The notes under the pieces: generated by a model | What the model was told of the DNA's origin: nothing | The model's database searches: none | The model's input: the letters and a program-made list of their open reading frames with translations, nothing else | Shown here: in pieces, positions 1 to 7,561 of the stretch | Layout: each line of letters starts with the position of its first letter | Numbering within the stretch: position 1 is the first letter of the stretch | Position numbers and translations under genes: made by a program | Source: Collinsella sp. | GTDB lineage: Bacteria > Actinomycetota > Coriobacteriia > Coriobacteriales > Coriobacteriaceae | Assembly (NCBI GenBank): GCA_019419525.1 | Contig: DXZU01000040.1 | Coordinates: forward strand, 1 to 55,882 | Length of the DNA: 55,882 bases | Reading direction: 5' to 3'

Positions 1-7
1 AAGGGCG

Positions 8-29
8 GAGGCGGGGCATTCCCCGCCTC
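8..29. terminator. GC-rich hairpin at the window edge
   Basis: Perfect 9-bp stem (GAGGCGGGG / CCCCGCCTC) around a CATT loop. No clear T-run follows on either strand, so orientation is uncertain. It may close the HAD gene on the minus strand or belong to a gene outside the window. The rest of positions 1-147 shows nothing recognisable. Confidence 0.4.
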
Positions 30-147
30 TTACACCACATCTCTGCGCGCTACCCTGAGTCGGAGCCAAACGGATCAAATCGAAGCCAAAATGAGCCGAT
101 CTGCCGCAAAAGACGCGTGAATCGGTACTTCTCGTAGCGAATTGACG

Positions 148-777
148 CTATAAAGCGGTCAGAATGTCGGCGAGGTTGTCGATGACGACGTCGGCGGCGG
201 ACTGGTCCAGGTTGACGCCCTCATGCGGACGCAGTGCCAGGACGCGGGCGCCGGAGCGCTTGCCGGCCTCGATACCCAAAGGCGAGTCCTCGATAACCAG
301 GCACTCGGCGGGGTCAACTCCCAGCGCCTTCATGGCACGCAGATAGATCTCGGGGTCGGGCTTAAACGCACTGCACTCGTGACCACTGATGGTGTAGTCC
401 AGTACGTCGGCGATACCCGCAATCTCCACCAGCTCGTCAATCAACTCACGATACGACGAGCTCGCGATGGCACACTTCACGCCGCGCTCGTGCAGCTCAC
501 GCATCACCGGCTCCGTCTGCTCGTTGAGCAGCTCGGCATACGGAACGGGGTGGTCCGGGCTGTAGACTTGCTTGTACTCCACGCGCAGGCGCTCGCGCAG
601 CTCAATATCGTCGGGAACCAGCGTCTCCCAAATGGCGGGCTCGTTAGACCCCGAAAGATCGGGGATCTCGTCAAAGTGGAACCCCTTCTCCTCCATAAAC
701 GCCACGCGGCGACGGTTATAGAACCACTCGGTATCGACCAGCACGCCGTCCATATCAAATAGCACTGCCTTGATCAT
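148..777 (-). CDS. HAD-superfamily phosphatase (beta-phosphoglucomutase-like)
   Basis: A 209-residue cytosolic hydrolase of HAD subfamily IA. The nucleophile motif DMDGVLVD is at the N-terminus (residues 8-15), a cap domain follows, and the C-terminal KPDPEIYL and IEDSPLGIEAG motifs carry the catalytic lysine and acidic metal ligands. Such proteins dephosphorylate small sugar phosphates or isomerise phosphoglucose; the substrate cannot be read from sequence. I chose the ATG at 777 because GGGAGGAG sits about 6 bases upstream; the frame stays open to 909 but that part is a repeat and terminator. It follows the SIS deglycase gene beyond a terminator, so a role in the same sugar-phosphate pathway is only suggested by position. 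Confidence 0.85.
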   Translation of the reverse strand: MIKAVLFDMDGVLVDTEWFYNRRRVAFMEEKGFHFDEIPDLSGSNEPAIWETLVPDDIELRERLRVEYKQVYSPDHPVPYAELLNEQTEPVMRELHERGVKCAIASSSYRELIDELVEIAGIADVLDYTISGHECSAFKPDPEIYLRAMKALGVDPAECLVIEDSPLGIEAGKRSGARVLALRPHEGVNLDQSAADVVIDNLADILTAL

Positions 778-791
778 ACGCATCTCCTCCC

Positions 792-829
792 ACCTGCCAA
801 AAAGGGACAGGTTTATTTTGGTAGGTTTT
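792..829. repeat. Short dispersed palindromic repeat, copy A
   Basis: Imperfect palindrome of about 38 bp with ends ACCTGCCA and TGGTAGGTTT around a core read on the minus strand as CCAAAATAAACCTGTCCC. A second copy in opposite orientation lies at 8650-8688. This copy occupies the 5' leader of the HAD gene just upstream of its ribosome binding site. Confidence 0.6.
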
Positions 830-871
830 ATCTGGGGTTTTGCGGCGCGACGGGCGCGCCCTCCCCAGAGC

Positions 872-904
872 AAAAAAGGGGACGGGGCGCAAACCCCATC
901 CCCT
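872..904 (-). terminator. Rho-independent terminator after the SIS deglycase
   Basis: Read on the minus strand: stem GGGGATGGGG / CCCCGTCCCC (one mismatch) with loop TTTGCG, then TTTTTT. It lies 34 bases past the stop codon of the deglycase gene and probably ends the PTS/deglycase operon. Confidence 0.8.
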
Positions 905-937
905 CTCAATCAACCTGTAAGGTCTACTTACTTGTGA

Positions 938-1921
938 TTAGTAGGAAAGCTTCCACATGTAGCGACGCATGGTCAGCGGGTGCTGACGGGCCTCGGCGAT
1001 CTGGTTGCCGTACTCGCGCATAACGGCGAGGTGCAGCAGCGGGTTGAAGTAGGTGACGACGCTTGCCGGCACGGCGTCGGCCAGACCGTAGTCCTTGGAG
1101 TCGATCAGAGCGACCTTGGCGCCCATGCGCTTAAGGAAGGTGAGGGCGCGGGCGTCCATCGGACGGGTGGCACCATCGGACATGAAGAAGACGTAGGGCT
1201 TACCCTCGGTGGAAACCTCGAACGGGCCGTGGAAGTACTCGCCGGTGTTGTAGGCGGCGGCGTCGATCCACTGCATCTCGGTGAACAGGAAGGCGGCGTG
1301 AGAATAAGCCATCTTCTCGGAGGCACCGGAGGCCATGAAGTAGATCATCTCGTCGTCCTTGAAGTCCTGGGCGAACTGCTTGGCAAGACCCTTGGCGGAC
1401 TGAGCGGCGTTCTCGCAGAGCTCGAAGACGTTGGTGAGACCGGTGATCATGTCCTCGTAGTGGTCATAGCCCTCGGTCTGCTGAAGGATCTCGACAGCAA
1501 GAGCGATGGCGTAGCCGGGCTTCTCGCACTTGGCAGCGTAGTTGGCGTGGAAGCCGTGAACGATGACGTGGTCGGCGTCGACGGTCAGAGCGGAGCCAGC
1601 CTTGTTGGTGAGGGAGACGACCGGGCAGTTGTGCTTCTTGGCGGTCTTGTTGGCCTCGACGGTCTCGGGCGTGGAGCCACCGAGGGAGCAGGTGATCACG
1701 AAGGTGTGCTCGTTGACCCAGGAAGGCGTGTCGTAGTTGAACTCGTTAGCGGTGAAGATCTGAACGTTCAGCTTGTCCGTGTTGTTGGCCAGGAAGTACT
1801 TGGCGGGGTAAAGGTCGGACATGGAAGCACCGCAGCCGACGAAAGCGACGCTGTGGATCTCGTGGTTGGACAGGACGTCAGCGACGATCTGCTTAGGGAG
1901 GTTAAGGTCGATCTCGTACAT
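938..1921 (-). CDS. SIS-domain sugar-phosphate deglycase, FrlB/GfrF/FraB type (copy 1)
   Basis: A 327-residue protein with two SIS sugar-phosphate-binding domains. The GCGAS and SLGGSTPET loops are typical phosphosugar contacts, and the C-terminus RRYMWKLSY matches this subfamily as I recall it. Glu215 and His231, 16 residues apart in EMQWID...YFHGPFE, match the spacing of the catalytic Glu/His pair known from FraB. The family splits 6-phosphorylated Amadori compounds (fructoselysine-, glucoselysine- or fructoseasparagine-6-P) into glucose-6-P and an amino acid. ATG 1921 is preferred over 1930 because AAAGGA is 9 bases upstream of it but touches the earlier ATG. It is the last gene of the IIAB-IIC-IID operon, after a 199-bp gap with two hairpins. 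The exact substrate is not determinable. Confidence 0.85.
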   Translation of the reverse strand: MYEIDLNLPKQIVADVLSNHEIHSVAFVGCGASMSDLYPAKYFLANNTDKLNVQIFTANEFNYDTPSWVNEHTFVITCSLGGSTPETVEANKTAKKHNCPVVSLTNKAGSALTVDADHVIVHGFHANYAAKCEKPGYAIALAVEILQQTEGYDHYEDMITGLTNVFELCENAAQSAKGLAKQFAQDFKDDEMIYFMASGASEKMAYSHAAFLFTEMQWIDAAAYNTGEYFHGPFEVSTEGKPYVFFMSDGATRPMDARALTFLKRMGAKVALIDSKDYGLADAVPASVVTYFNPLLHLAVMREYGNQIAEARQHPLTMRRYMWKLSY

Positions 1922-2012
1922 CTGACACATTCCTTTCGATTTGTTGCGGCGTCACATTGCCGGACGCTCGCAGGGTTACCGTAGTTAGGACCGAGTCGCC
2001 GGCCCGTTGAGG

Positions 2013-2043
2013 ATGTGACAAAGGGACTATCCCTTTGTCACAT
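2013..2043. repeat. Perfect 14-bp-arm palindrome between IID and deglycase
   Basis: Arms ATGTGACAAAGGGA and TCCCTTTGTCACAT around a CTA loop. It lies inside the operon, upstream of the deglycase, with no T-run on either side. A processing or stabilising hairpin, or a mobile palindrome, are both possible. Confidence 0.6.
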
Positions 2044-2056
2044 GTTAGGGATGGAA

Positions 2057-2087
2057 GCCTGCCTGGGGTATGGGATGCCAGGCAGGC
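2057..2087. other. Intra-operon hairpin
   Basis: Perfect 10-bp stem GCCTGCCTGG / CCAGGCAGGC with an 11-base loop, 34 bases after the IID stop codon. Without a T-run it is more likely an mRNA 3'-end stabiliser for the PTS transcript than a strong terminator. Confidence 0.5.
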
Positions 2088-2120
2088 CCCCGGGGGAAGC
2101 GGTTAGACGCTTGGTCGCGA

Positions 2121-2954
2121 CTAGGCCAGGATGCCGGCCGCGGAGAGGGCGATGCCGCCCACGATGGCGATCACGAGAAGCCAACCGGTGTTGACGTTCT
2201 TCTTGATGAGCCAGTACATAAGGCCGGTGAGGCCAAGGGAGATCATCTGGGGCATCATGCCGTCCAGGATGTCCTGCATCACGACGGTGCCGTCAGCGAA
2301 CTGCAGCGGGGTGGTGGCGCCGATCAGCGTAGCGATCATGCCGCCCACAGACATAAGACCCACGATGCCGCAGACATACATGAGCTTCTCCATGAGATCG
2401 CCGCCCTGAAGCTTGCTCAGGTACTCGTGGCCGCCCTGATAGCCCATCTTGGCTGCGAACCAAGTGATCAGCACAGAGGGGACGATGGAGATGAGCATGG
2501 CCAGGATCGGGCCCATGATGGAACCCTGCTGAGCCAGCTGAACGCCCAGACCAAAGGCGATAACACGGATGGTGCCCTGGAATAAGGAGTCGCCGATGCC
2601 GGAAAGCGGACCCATGAGGGAGGTCTTGACCGCGTTAATCGAATCGGGATCGAAGTTCTCGGGATCCTTGGCGTACTCCTCCTCCATGGAGGCGGCGAGG
2701 CCCAGGATGAAAGCGCTCGTCTGCGGGGTGCAGTTGTAGAACGCCATGTGACGGTGGTAAGCCTCTTTCTTAGCAGCGAGCTGCTTGGGGTCGGACTCGT
2801 CCGGATAGAGGCGATCGAGCGTGGGAACCATGCCGTAGAGGAAGCCCATGTTCATCTGACGCTCGTAGTTCCAAGAGGCCTGGATGGCCCAGGAGCGCCA
2901 GAAGAACTGGCTGACCTTCTTGTTCAGGGACACGTCCTTGGTTGCGGTTGCCAT
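2121..2954 (-). CDS. Mannose-family PTS component IID
   Basis: A 277-residue membrane component. It opens with a soluble stretch typical of IID proteins (SWNYERQMNMGFLYGMVP, then the Met-rich MGPLSGIGDSLFQGT segment) and ends with several hydrophobic segments. With IIC it forms the sugar translocation channel of a mannose/sorbose-type PTS. The start at 2954 is fixed by AAGGAGG, whose bases overlap the TAA stop of IIC: termination and re-initiation are coupled. It sits between IIC and the deglycase. The substrate is inferred from the deglycases, not from this sequence. Confidence 0.93.
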   Translation of the reverse strand: MATATKDVSLNKKVSQFFWRSWAIQASWNYERQMNMGFLYGMVPTLDRLYPDESDPKQLAAKKEAYHRHMAFYNCTPQTSAFILGLAASMEEEYAKDPENFDPDSINAVKTSLMGPLSGIGDSLFQGTIRVIAFGLGVQLAQQGSIMGPILAMLISIVPSVLITWFAAKMGYQGGHEYLSKLQGGDLMEKLMYVCGIVGLMSVGGMIATLIGATTPLQFADGTVVMQDILDGMMPQMISLGLTGLMYWLIKKNVNTGWLLVIAIVGGIALSAAGILA

Positions 2955-2967
2955 AGTGTGTTCCTCC

Positions 2968-3771
2968 TTAGTCTTCGTCGTCTTCGTCGTCTTCGAGCGG
3001 ATCGTAGTCGGAATCGACACCGGCGGCTGCATGGGAACCGTTGAACTTGAAGCCCATGAAGACGACAGCCAGGCACACACCGATCAGAGCGACCGCGATG
3101 ACGGACAGGTTGAGGTAAGCGGCGAGCAGGAAACCGATGAACAGGAACGGAGTCATACCCTTCTTGATCATCATGGTGAGCAGCAGGGCCAGACCGTAGG
3201 CGGTCATGATCTTGGTCGAGACGTTCAGACCAACGGACAGCCACTCGGGAACCATGTTGACGATGGCTTGGACCAGGTCGGTACCGACAAAGACGGCCAG
3301 GAAGATCGGCAGGAAGTACATGATGGCGTACAGACCGGAGCCGGCGCAGATGTGCATGCGGTAGGCGGTCTTGAACTTGCCGTTATCAATCGCGCTATCG
3401 GCCACATGGGTGAGGGCGGCGATGATGGAACGGAACACGATACCGAGGAGCTGACCCAGGACGGCGACCGGGATGGCGATCGTCATGGCGGTCTCGGCGG
3501 AAGCATCGGTCAGGCACGCGAAGGCAGCTGCCACGATGCCGCCCAGGACCATATCGGGCGGAACGGCGGCGCCGACCTGCACCAGGCCCATGGACACGAG
3601 CTCGACGGCGGCACCGACGGCAAGGCCGGTGGGCACATCGCCCAGCAGCAGACCGACGAGCGTGGCGCCAACGAGGGGCTGCTCGAAGTTAAGACGGCCG
3701 AGCAGGCGGGAGTCCCACATGCAGAACACGCCGACGAGGCCGACGAGCACCGCACTGATGAACGTATTCAT
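2968..3771 (-). CDS. Mannose-family PTS component IIC
   Basis: A 267-residue integral membrane protein with about eight hydrophobic segments. It contains the IIC-type region VGATLVGLLLGDVPTGLAVG near the N-terminus and a GAAVPPD loop. The last 13 residues are almost all Asp/Glu, encoded by a GAC/GAA trinucleotide run, unusual for IIC and perhaps a cytoplasmic tail. Start ATG 3771 has AAAGGAG upstream. It is the second gene of the PTS operon, 36 bp after IIAB, and works with IID as the permease. Confidence 0.93.
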   Translation of the reverse strand: MNTFISAVLVGLVGVFCMWDSRLLGRLNFEQPLVGATLVGLLLGDVPTGLAVGAAVELVSMGLVQVGAAVPPDMVLGGIVAAAFACLTDASAETAMTIAIPVAVLGQLLGIVFRSIIAALTHVADSAIDNGKFKTAYRMHICAGSGLYAIMYFLPIFLAVFVGTDLVQAIVNMVPEWLSVGLNVSTKIMTAYGLALLLTMMIKKGMTPFLFIGFLLAAYLNLSVIAVALIGVCLAVVFMGFKFNGSHAAAGVDSDYDPLEDDEDDED

Positions 3772-3807
3772 ACCCTTCTCCTTTCAGTCAGGCAAAAGCC
3801 TGGTTGA

Positions 3808-4731
3808 TTACAGCTTGGCGTCGATGTCGACGCTCTGATACGTGGGGGTCTGCTGGACGTAGAGCTTGATGCCCATGTCGAGCAGCTGGTTGACGTCGGC
3901 CTTCTGGGTGGCGTCGAAGAAGACGGAGCTGTCCTTGCCGCCGACCTGATCGGCACCGTCGTGGTTGGCGGTGGCGCCCAGGTTGATGGCGTCGAGCTTG
4001 TAACCCTGGCAGAACTGCAGCATCTCGGCCGTGTTGCCAAAGACGAACATGACGCGCTCGCCGAGGGTGTTGAGCTTGTCCATCTTGGCGAGGGCACGCT
4101 CGACGGTGAAGACGTTCAGGCGCACGCCCTGGGGCTTGGCCAGCTTAAGAGCGCCCTTCTTGATGTCATCGTTGGCGGCAGCGTTGTCGACGACGATGAT
4201 GCGCTCGGCCTGAACCTTGGTGGTCCAGGTAAAGACGACCTGACCGTGCAGCAGACGGTAGTCAAGACGTGCGAGGACGATCTTGGCGGGACCGGAGCTG
4301 TGACGGGGCGCCTTAGCCTTCTTGGCGGGAGCCGCGGCAGCCTCGACCGGTGCGTTGGGGTTGGTCAGACCGGTGCGGGCCTCGTTGATGAGGGCCGCGA
4401 GCTCGGCACCCTTGATGGGGGCGGGGCTCATAGCGAGCGTCAGTGCCAGCGGAATGTTGAAACCGCTAATCACCGTGAATGCCGCACCGTTGCGGGAAAG
4501 CTCGACCATGCTGTTGTTGACCGAGCTGCCGAGCATATCGGTCAGCACATAGACGGTGTCGTCCGCGTTGAACGTGGCGATCATGGCGTCCACCTTGTTG
4601 GTGATGGGCTCCTTGTCGTCACGAGCAAGCGACACGACGTGGACGTTCGACACGTCGCCGAGAACCATCTCGAGCGTGTCTTTGGCGCCTGCGGCCAGGC
4701 CGCCATGAGATGCGAGAATGATCTGATTCAT
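3808..4731 (-). CDS. Mannose-family PTS fused IIA-IIB component
   Basis: A 307-residue soluble phosphotransfer protein. IIA spans residues 1-120 with phospho-acceptor His9 in ASHGGLA. An Ala/Pro/Lys linker runs from about 125 to 147. IIB spans 149-307 with phospho-acceptor His162 in LDYRLLHGQV. It passes phosphate from HPr to the incoming sugar, so the substrate enters already phosphorylated; this explains why no FrlD-type sugar kinase is present. Start 4731 has AAGGAGGAGG upstream. It is the first gene of the PTS operon. Confidence 0.94.
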   Translation of the reverse strand: MNQIILASHGGLAAGAKDTLEMVLGDVSNVHVVSLARDDKEPITNKVDAMIATFNADDTVYVLTDMLGSSVNNSMVELSRNGAAFTVISGFNIPLALTLAMSPAPIKGAELAALINEARTGLTNPNAPVEAAAAPAKKAKAPRHSSGPAKIVLARLDYRLLHGQVVFTWTTKVQAERIIVVDNAAANDDIKKGALKLAKPQGVRLNVFTVERALAKMDKLNTLGERVMFVFGNTAEMLQFCQGYKLDAINLGATANHDGADQVGGKDSSVFFDATQKADVNQLLDMGIKLYVQQTPTYQSVDIDAKL

Positions 4732-4747
4732 CTTGCCTCCTCCTTTT

Positions 4748-4766
4748 CGTTATGGTCATTATAACG
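4748..4766 (-). promoter_or_regulatory. Probable promoter and possible operator of the PTS operon
   Basis: On the minus strand TATAAT (4758-4763) lies just upstream of the IIAB ribosome binding site, within the imperfect palindrome CGTTATGGTCATTATAACG. No convincing -35 box is seen at standard spacing, so an activator or a weak promoter is possible. Confidence 0.4.
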
Positions 4767-4914
4767 TCTTATACGTTGCGGATATTGCTAATTAGTATAA
4801 AGACCGTTCGCGGGTGAAAATCGACCGTTGACGGGTTTAACGTACTTGAAACGTTGGGGCTGGACAGGCCGGCACTGGCGGGATAACCCCAAGTCGGACC
4901 CTGCGTGCAATCCT

Positions 4915-5997
4915 CTATCGCACGAAGTACCAGGGGCTTTCCTGCACGGTGGGCTCCAGCGTAATGCCCGTGCGCTCGCGGAACAGATCCATGTCCTGCG
5001 ATTTCTCCGTCCACCACGCGTTGGGCTTAAAGGTCATGCTCTCAATGACATGGCCGACAAACACACTGTTGCGCATCTTGGAAAAGTCGGTGTTCATGAT
5101 CACGATGGACGCGAGCACCAAAACGATGCCCAGAACCTTGATCGCACCGGCGGGCTCGGCGTAGACACCAATGCCCAGCAGCACGGTGACGACCGTCTCG
5201 AATGACATTACGACGGGAACTTTCGACGTCTCGAGCCCCATGGACAGACCCTGCATATATAAGACATAGGCCACGGCTGTGGGGATGAGTCCAAAGCCAA
5301 GGAACAGCAGCAGCAGCTGTGGCGACATTGCCGCGGCGACATCTGGCCACGGAGCCGCGATAGCCGCCATAACCGCACCGCCAAAAACAAGGCCCCAAAA
5401 CGTGACAGCCAGCGGGTGGACCGTCTTGGTTGCTATCCGGCTAAACACCGCGAGCGACGCGCCACAAAAGCCCGCAATCACGCCCGACGTGACGCCCCAA
5501 ACCGAAAAATGAAAACCGGAAAGGTCGCCATCGGTCACTGCAAGCACACAGCCACCGATGTTAAAAGCGATGGCAACGAGCTTGTTGGGAGTCACATCCT
5601 CGCAATAAAGTACGCGGCCGAGCATGACGCCAAACACCGGCGAGGTGTAGAGCAGCACCGAGGCCGTGGACATGCCCACCTCGCCCATGCACTCGTAATA
5701 AAGCGTGTTAGCGGTGGCGAGGCCGATAATGCCAAGAAGCGCACAAGGAACAAGCTCTTTAGGACTTGCCTTGAACAGTGCCAGGGGACCCGATGCCTTT
5801 CCCTCACGAGCACCTCCCTGGCAACCCATGAATGCCAAGACCGGAGCCATTAAGACGGCACCCGACAACAAGCGAAAGGCAGCCATACTCTGGGACGTAA
5901 CGCCCATGGCCGAGATGCCGTTTACAAAGATTCCGATGCTGCCCCACATAAGCGCGGCGATCAGCACCAGCACATAGCCCAGATTGCTTTTCTTCAA
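4915..5997 (-). CDS. EamA/DMT-family exporter
   Basis: A 360-residue membrane protein with ten hydrophobic segments forming two EamA repeats, such as drug/metabolite transporters that export amino acids or small metabolites. I chose the TTG at 5997, read as LKKSNLGYVL, because GAGGAGG lies 5 bases upstream; a longer GTG start at 6033 has no ribosome site. After the last membrane segment about 50 residues follow (KPNAWWTEK ... QESPWYFVR), longer than usual for the family and of unknown role. It lies between the PTS operon and the second deglycase, so export of the amino acid released by deglycation is plausible but unproven. Confidence 0.85.
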   Translation of the reverse strand: MKKSNLGYVLVLIAALMWGSIGIFVNGISAMGVTSQSMAAFRLLSGAVLMAPVLAFMGCQGGAREGKASGPLALFKASPKELVPCALLGIIGLATANTLYYECMGEVGMSTASVLLYTSPVFGVMLGRVLYCEDVTPNKLVAIAFNIGGCVLAVTDGDLSGFHFSVWGVTSGVIAGFCGASLAVFSRIATKTVHPLAVTFWGLVFGGAVMAAIAAPWPDVAAAMSPQLLLLFLGFGLIPTAVAYVLYMQGLSMGLETSKVPVVMSFETVVTVLLGIGVYAEPAGAIKVLGIVLVLASIVIMNTDFSKMRNSVFVGHVIESMTFKPNAWWTEKSQDMDLFRERTGITLEPTVQESPWYFVR

Positions 5998-6114
5998 CGC
6001 AGCCTCCTCGGTATTGTTTCCAATATGTTTCACACTACGTTATAGTCGTTATATACATTTTTCAAGGCACAAATCGGCAGACGGGAAAATCTGCTTTTCC
6101 GCTACAACCCATTA

Positions 6115-6175
6115 GTGCAAAGAGGCCAGGTTCATATGCACCAACTTGGTGCATATGAACCTGGCCTCTTTGCAC
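6115..6175. repeat. Perfect 30-bp-arm palindrome with 1-base loop
   Basis: Arms begin GTGCAAAGAGGCC and are perfectly complementary over 30 bp, separated by a single C. It lies in the 366-bp gap between the exporter and the second deglycase. No T-run follows. The perfect arms suggest recent arrival or strong maintenance. Confidence 0.8.
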
Positions 6176-6258
6176 CAACCCCTTAACAAACACGACGACG
6201 CCGACGTTTTGGCAACGTCAGCGAGCGCCCGTCATTTGAGCCAAGGTGCCGTGAAATG

Positions 6259-6288
6259 AAAAGGCGCTGACCTTCTGGTCGCGCCTTT
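6259..6288 (-). terminator. Terminator of the second deglycase gene
   Basis: On the minus strand AAAGGCGCGACC, loop AGAA, GGTCAGCGCC, then TTTT. The stem has one bulged base. It lies 76 bases past the deglycase stop and separates it from the exporter. Confidence 0.65.
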
Positions 6289-6336
6289 GAAATTGAACGG
6301 CAGATTGGCCAAATGCCGGGCGCGCAGCGTCGAGCC

Positions 6337-6364
6337 GTTACGCCGTTCGGTAGAACGGCGTAAC
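6337..6364. other. Hairpin abutting the deglycase stop codon
   Basis: Perfect 12-bp stem GTTACGCCGTTC / GAACGGCGTAAC with a 4-base loop. Its last base belongs to the TAG stop of the deglycase gene. Probably an mRNA 3'-end structure. Confidence 0.6.
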
Positions 6365-7356
6365 TAGTAGTCCAGCTTCCACATGTAGCGGCGCGTCATG
6401 TAGTCCTTGTGGGTGACGGCAGACAGCGCACGCATGTAGACGTTGTTGAGGATCGGGGCAAAGATCAGGTGGTTGAAGTACTCGCTCACGCTGTCCTTGA
6501 TGTCATTGAGGCCGAGCTCCTTGGCGTCGAGCTGATAGACGCGCTCGCCACCGTACTGGTTGACGAAGCGGATGCCGCGCTCGTCGTTGCAGCGGCTGCG
6601 GCCGACGCTGATGAGCTGGAACAGCGAGGTACGCTTGTCCAGAATCTCGAAGGGGCCGTGGAAGAAGTCGCAGGTGTTGATGGTGCAGGAGTCGATCTGC
6701 AGCATCTCCTGCACGTTGCAGATGCTAAAGACGTAGGCGGCACCAAAGAGCGGACCCTGAGCCATCACGTTGATGCAGGGCTTGTCGGCGTTCTGCTCGG
6801 CCCACTTGGCAGCAAGCGGACGGGTGTACTCGACGGCCTTTCGATAGATGGGGTCGACCAAGTCGAAAGCGGCCATAGCGGTCTCGTACTCGGCATAGCC
6901 CTCGGTCTGCTGCGTAAGCTCCATGGCGATCATGGTCACGACGGCGGAGTTGGTGCGGCCCATGCAGGACTCATCGACGGCCAGGCTGTCATACTGGATC
7001 TTGTAGTCGCAGACTTCGGTGAGGCCGGACTCGTCGACATAGATGGCGATGGTGCTGGCGCCGTGATCCTTGGCGACCTGGGCGGCGACGATGGTCTCCT
7101 TGGTGCCGCGCATGGACACGACGACGGCCAGGGTGTTCTCGTTAACGTAGGCCGGGGTGGCGTGCACGAACTCGTTGCTGGTGTAGCTGGAGCTCACGAC
7201 CTGCGTGGCCTCGTGCTCCATAAAGTACTGGGCAGGATAGTTGCCGCCGTTGGATCCGCCAGCGCCGATCCACACGACGCGCTTGATGCCGCCCTTGTCC
7301 GCCTTGTCAGCCAAAACCTGGGAGACGACGTCCTTAACCTGTTCCTGAGTAGTCAT
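6364..7356 (-). CDS. SIS-domain sugar-phosphate deglycase, GfrE/GfrF/FrlB type (copy 2)
   Basis: A 330-residue paralog of the protein at 938-1921 with the same two-SIS-domain plan. It has the WIGAGGS and SMRGTKET loops, and Glu217/His233 in EMLQID...FFHGPFE with the same 16-residue spacing as the FraB catalytic pair. The C-terminus is RRYMWKLDY. Salmonella gfr operons also carry two deglycases, one for fructoselysine-6-P and one for glucoselysine-6-P, so a division of substrates is likely. Start ATG 7356 has AAAGG about 10 bases upstream. It is divergent from the GntR regulator and has its own terminator, so it can be expressed separately from the PTS operon. Confidence 0.86.
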   Translation of the reverse strand: MTTQEQVKDVVSQVLADKADKGGIKRVVWIGAGGSNGGNYPAQYFMEHEATQVVSSSYTSNEFVHATPAYVNENTLAVVVSMRGTKETIVAAQVAKDHGASTIAIYVDESGLTEVCDYKIQYDSLAVDESCMGRTNSAVVTMIAMELTQQTEGYAEYETAMAAFDLVDPIYRKAVEYTRPLAAKWAEQNADKPCINVMAQGPLFGAAYVFSICNVQEMLQIDSCTINTCDFFHGPFEILDKRTSLFQLISVGRSRCNDERGIRFVNQYGGERVYQLDAKELGLNDIKDSVSEYFNHLIFAPILNNVYMRALSAVTHKDYMTRRYMWKLDY

Positions 7357-7394
7357 CGTGCATCAGCCTTTCTTCTCGTTTGATGCTCTCGATG

Positions 7395-7414
7395 GCATAC
7401 AAGTTACATACATG
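7395..7414. promoter_or_regulatory. Candidate GntR operator, site 1
   Basis: GCATACAAGTTACATACATG contains ATACA-N6-ATACA, two half-sites one helical turn apart. It lies 39 bp upstream of the deglycase ATG. A near-identical site lies at 7534-7553. Confidence 0.55.
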
Positions 7415-7533
7415 TTTTGGTTATGTCGACTAGTTGTATGCTATATTTGTCTTAGAAATTTTGCTGGTAAAGTTTTCGGCAAGCCATTACCAGCGGTTTT
7501 GTTGTCATGTTGGATACATGCTTGGTTCTGTAG

Positions 7534-7553
7534 GCATACAAGTTAGATACAGG
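7534..7553. promoter_or_regulatory. Candidate GntR operator, site 2
   Basis: GCATACAAGTTAGATACAGG, with the same ATACA-N6-ATACA pattern as site 1. It ends 8 bp before the regulator's own ATG, a position suited to autorepression by blocking transcription or overlapping the ribosome site. Confidence 0.55.
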
Positions 7554-7561
7554 TTGTTCGC

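Noticed and set aside
980..1984. Long plus-strand frame opposite the SIS deglycase
   Set aside because: It mirrors the minus-strand gene, has low-complexity Gly/Val/Leu-rich sequence and no ribosome site. Similar mirrors over mfd, nifJ and arcC were rejected for the same reason.
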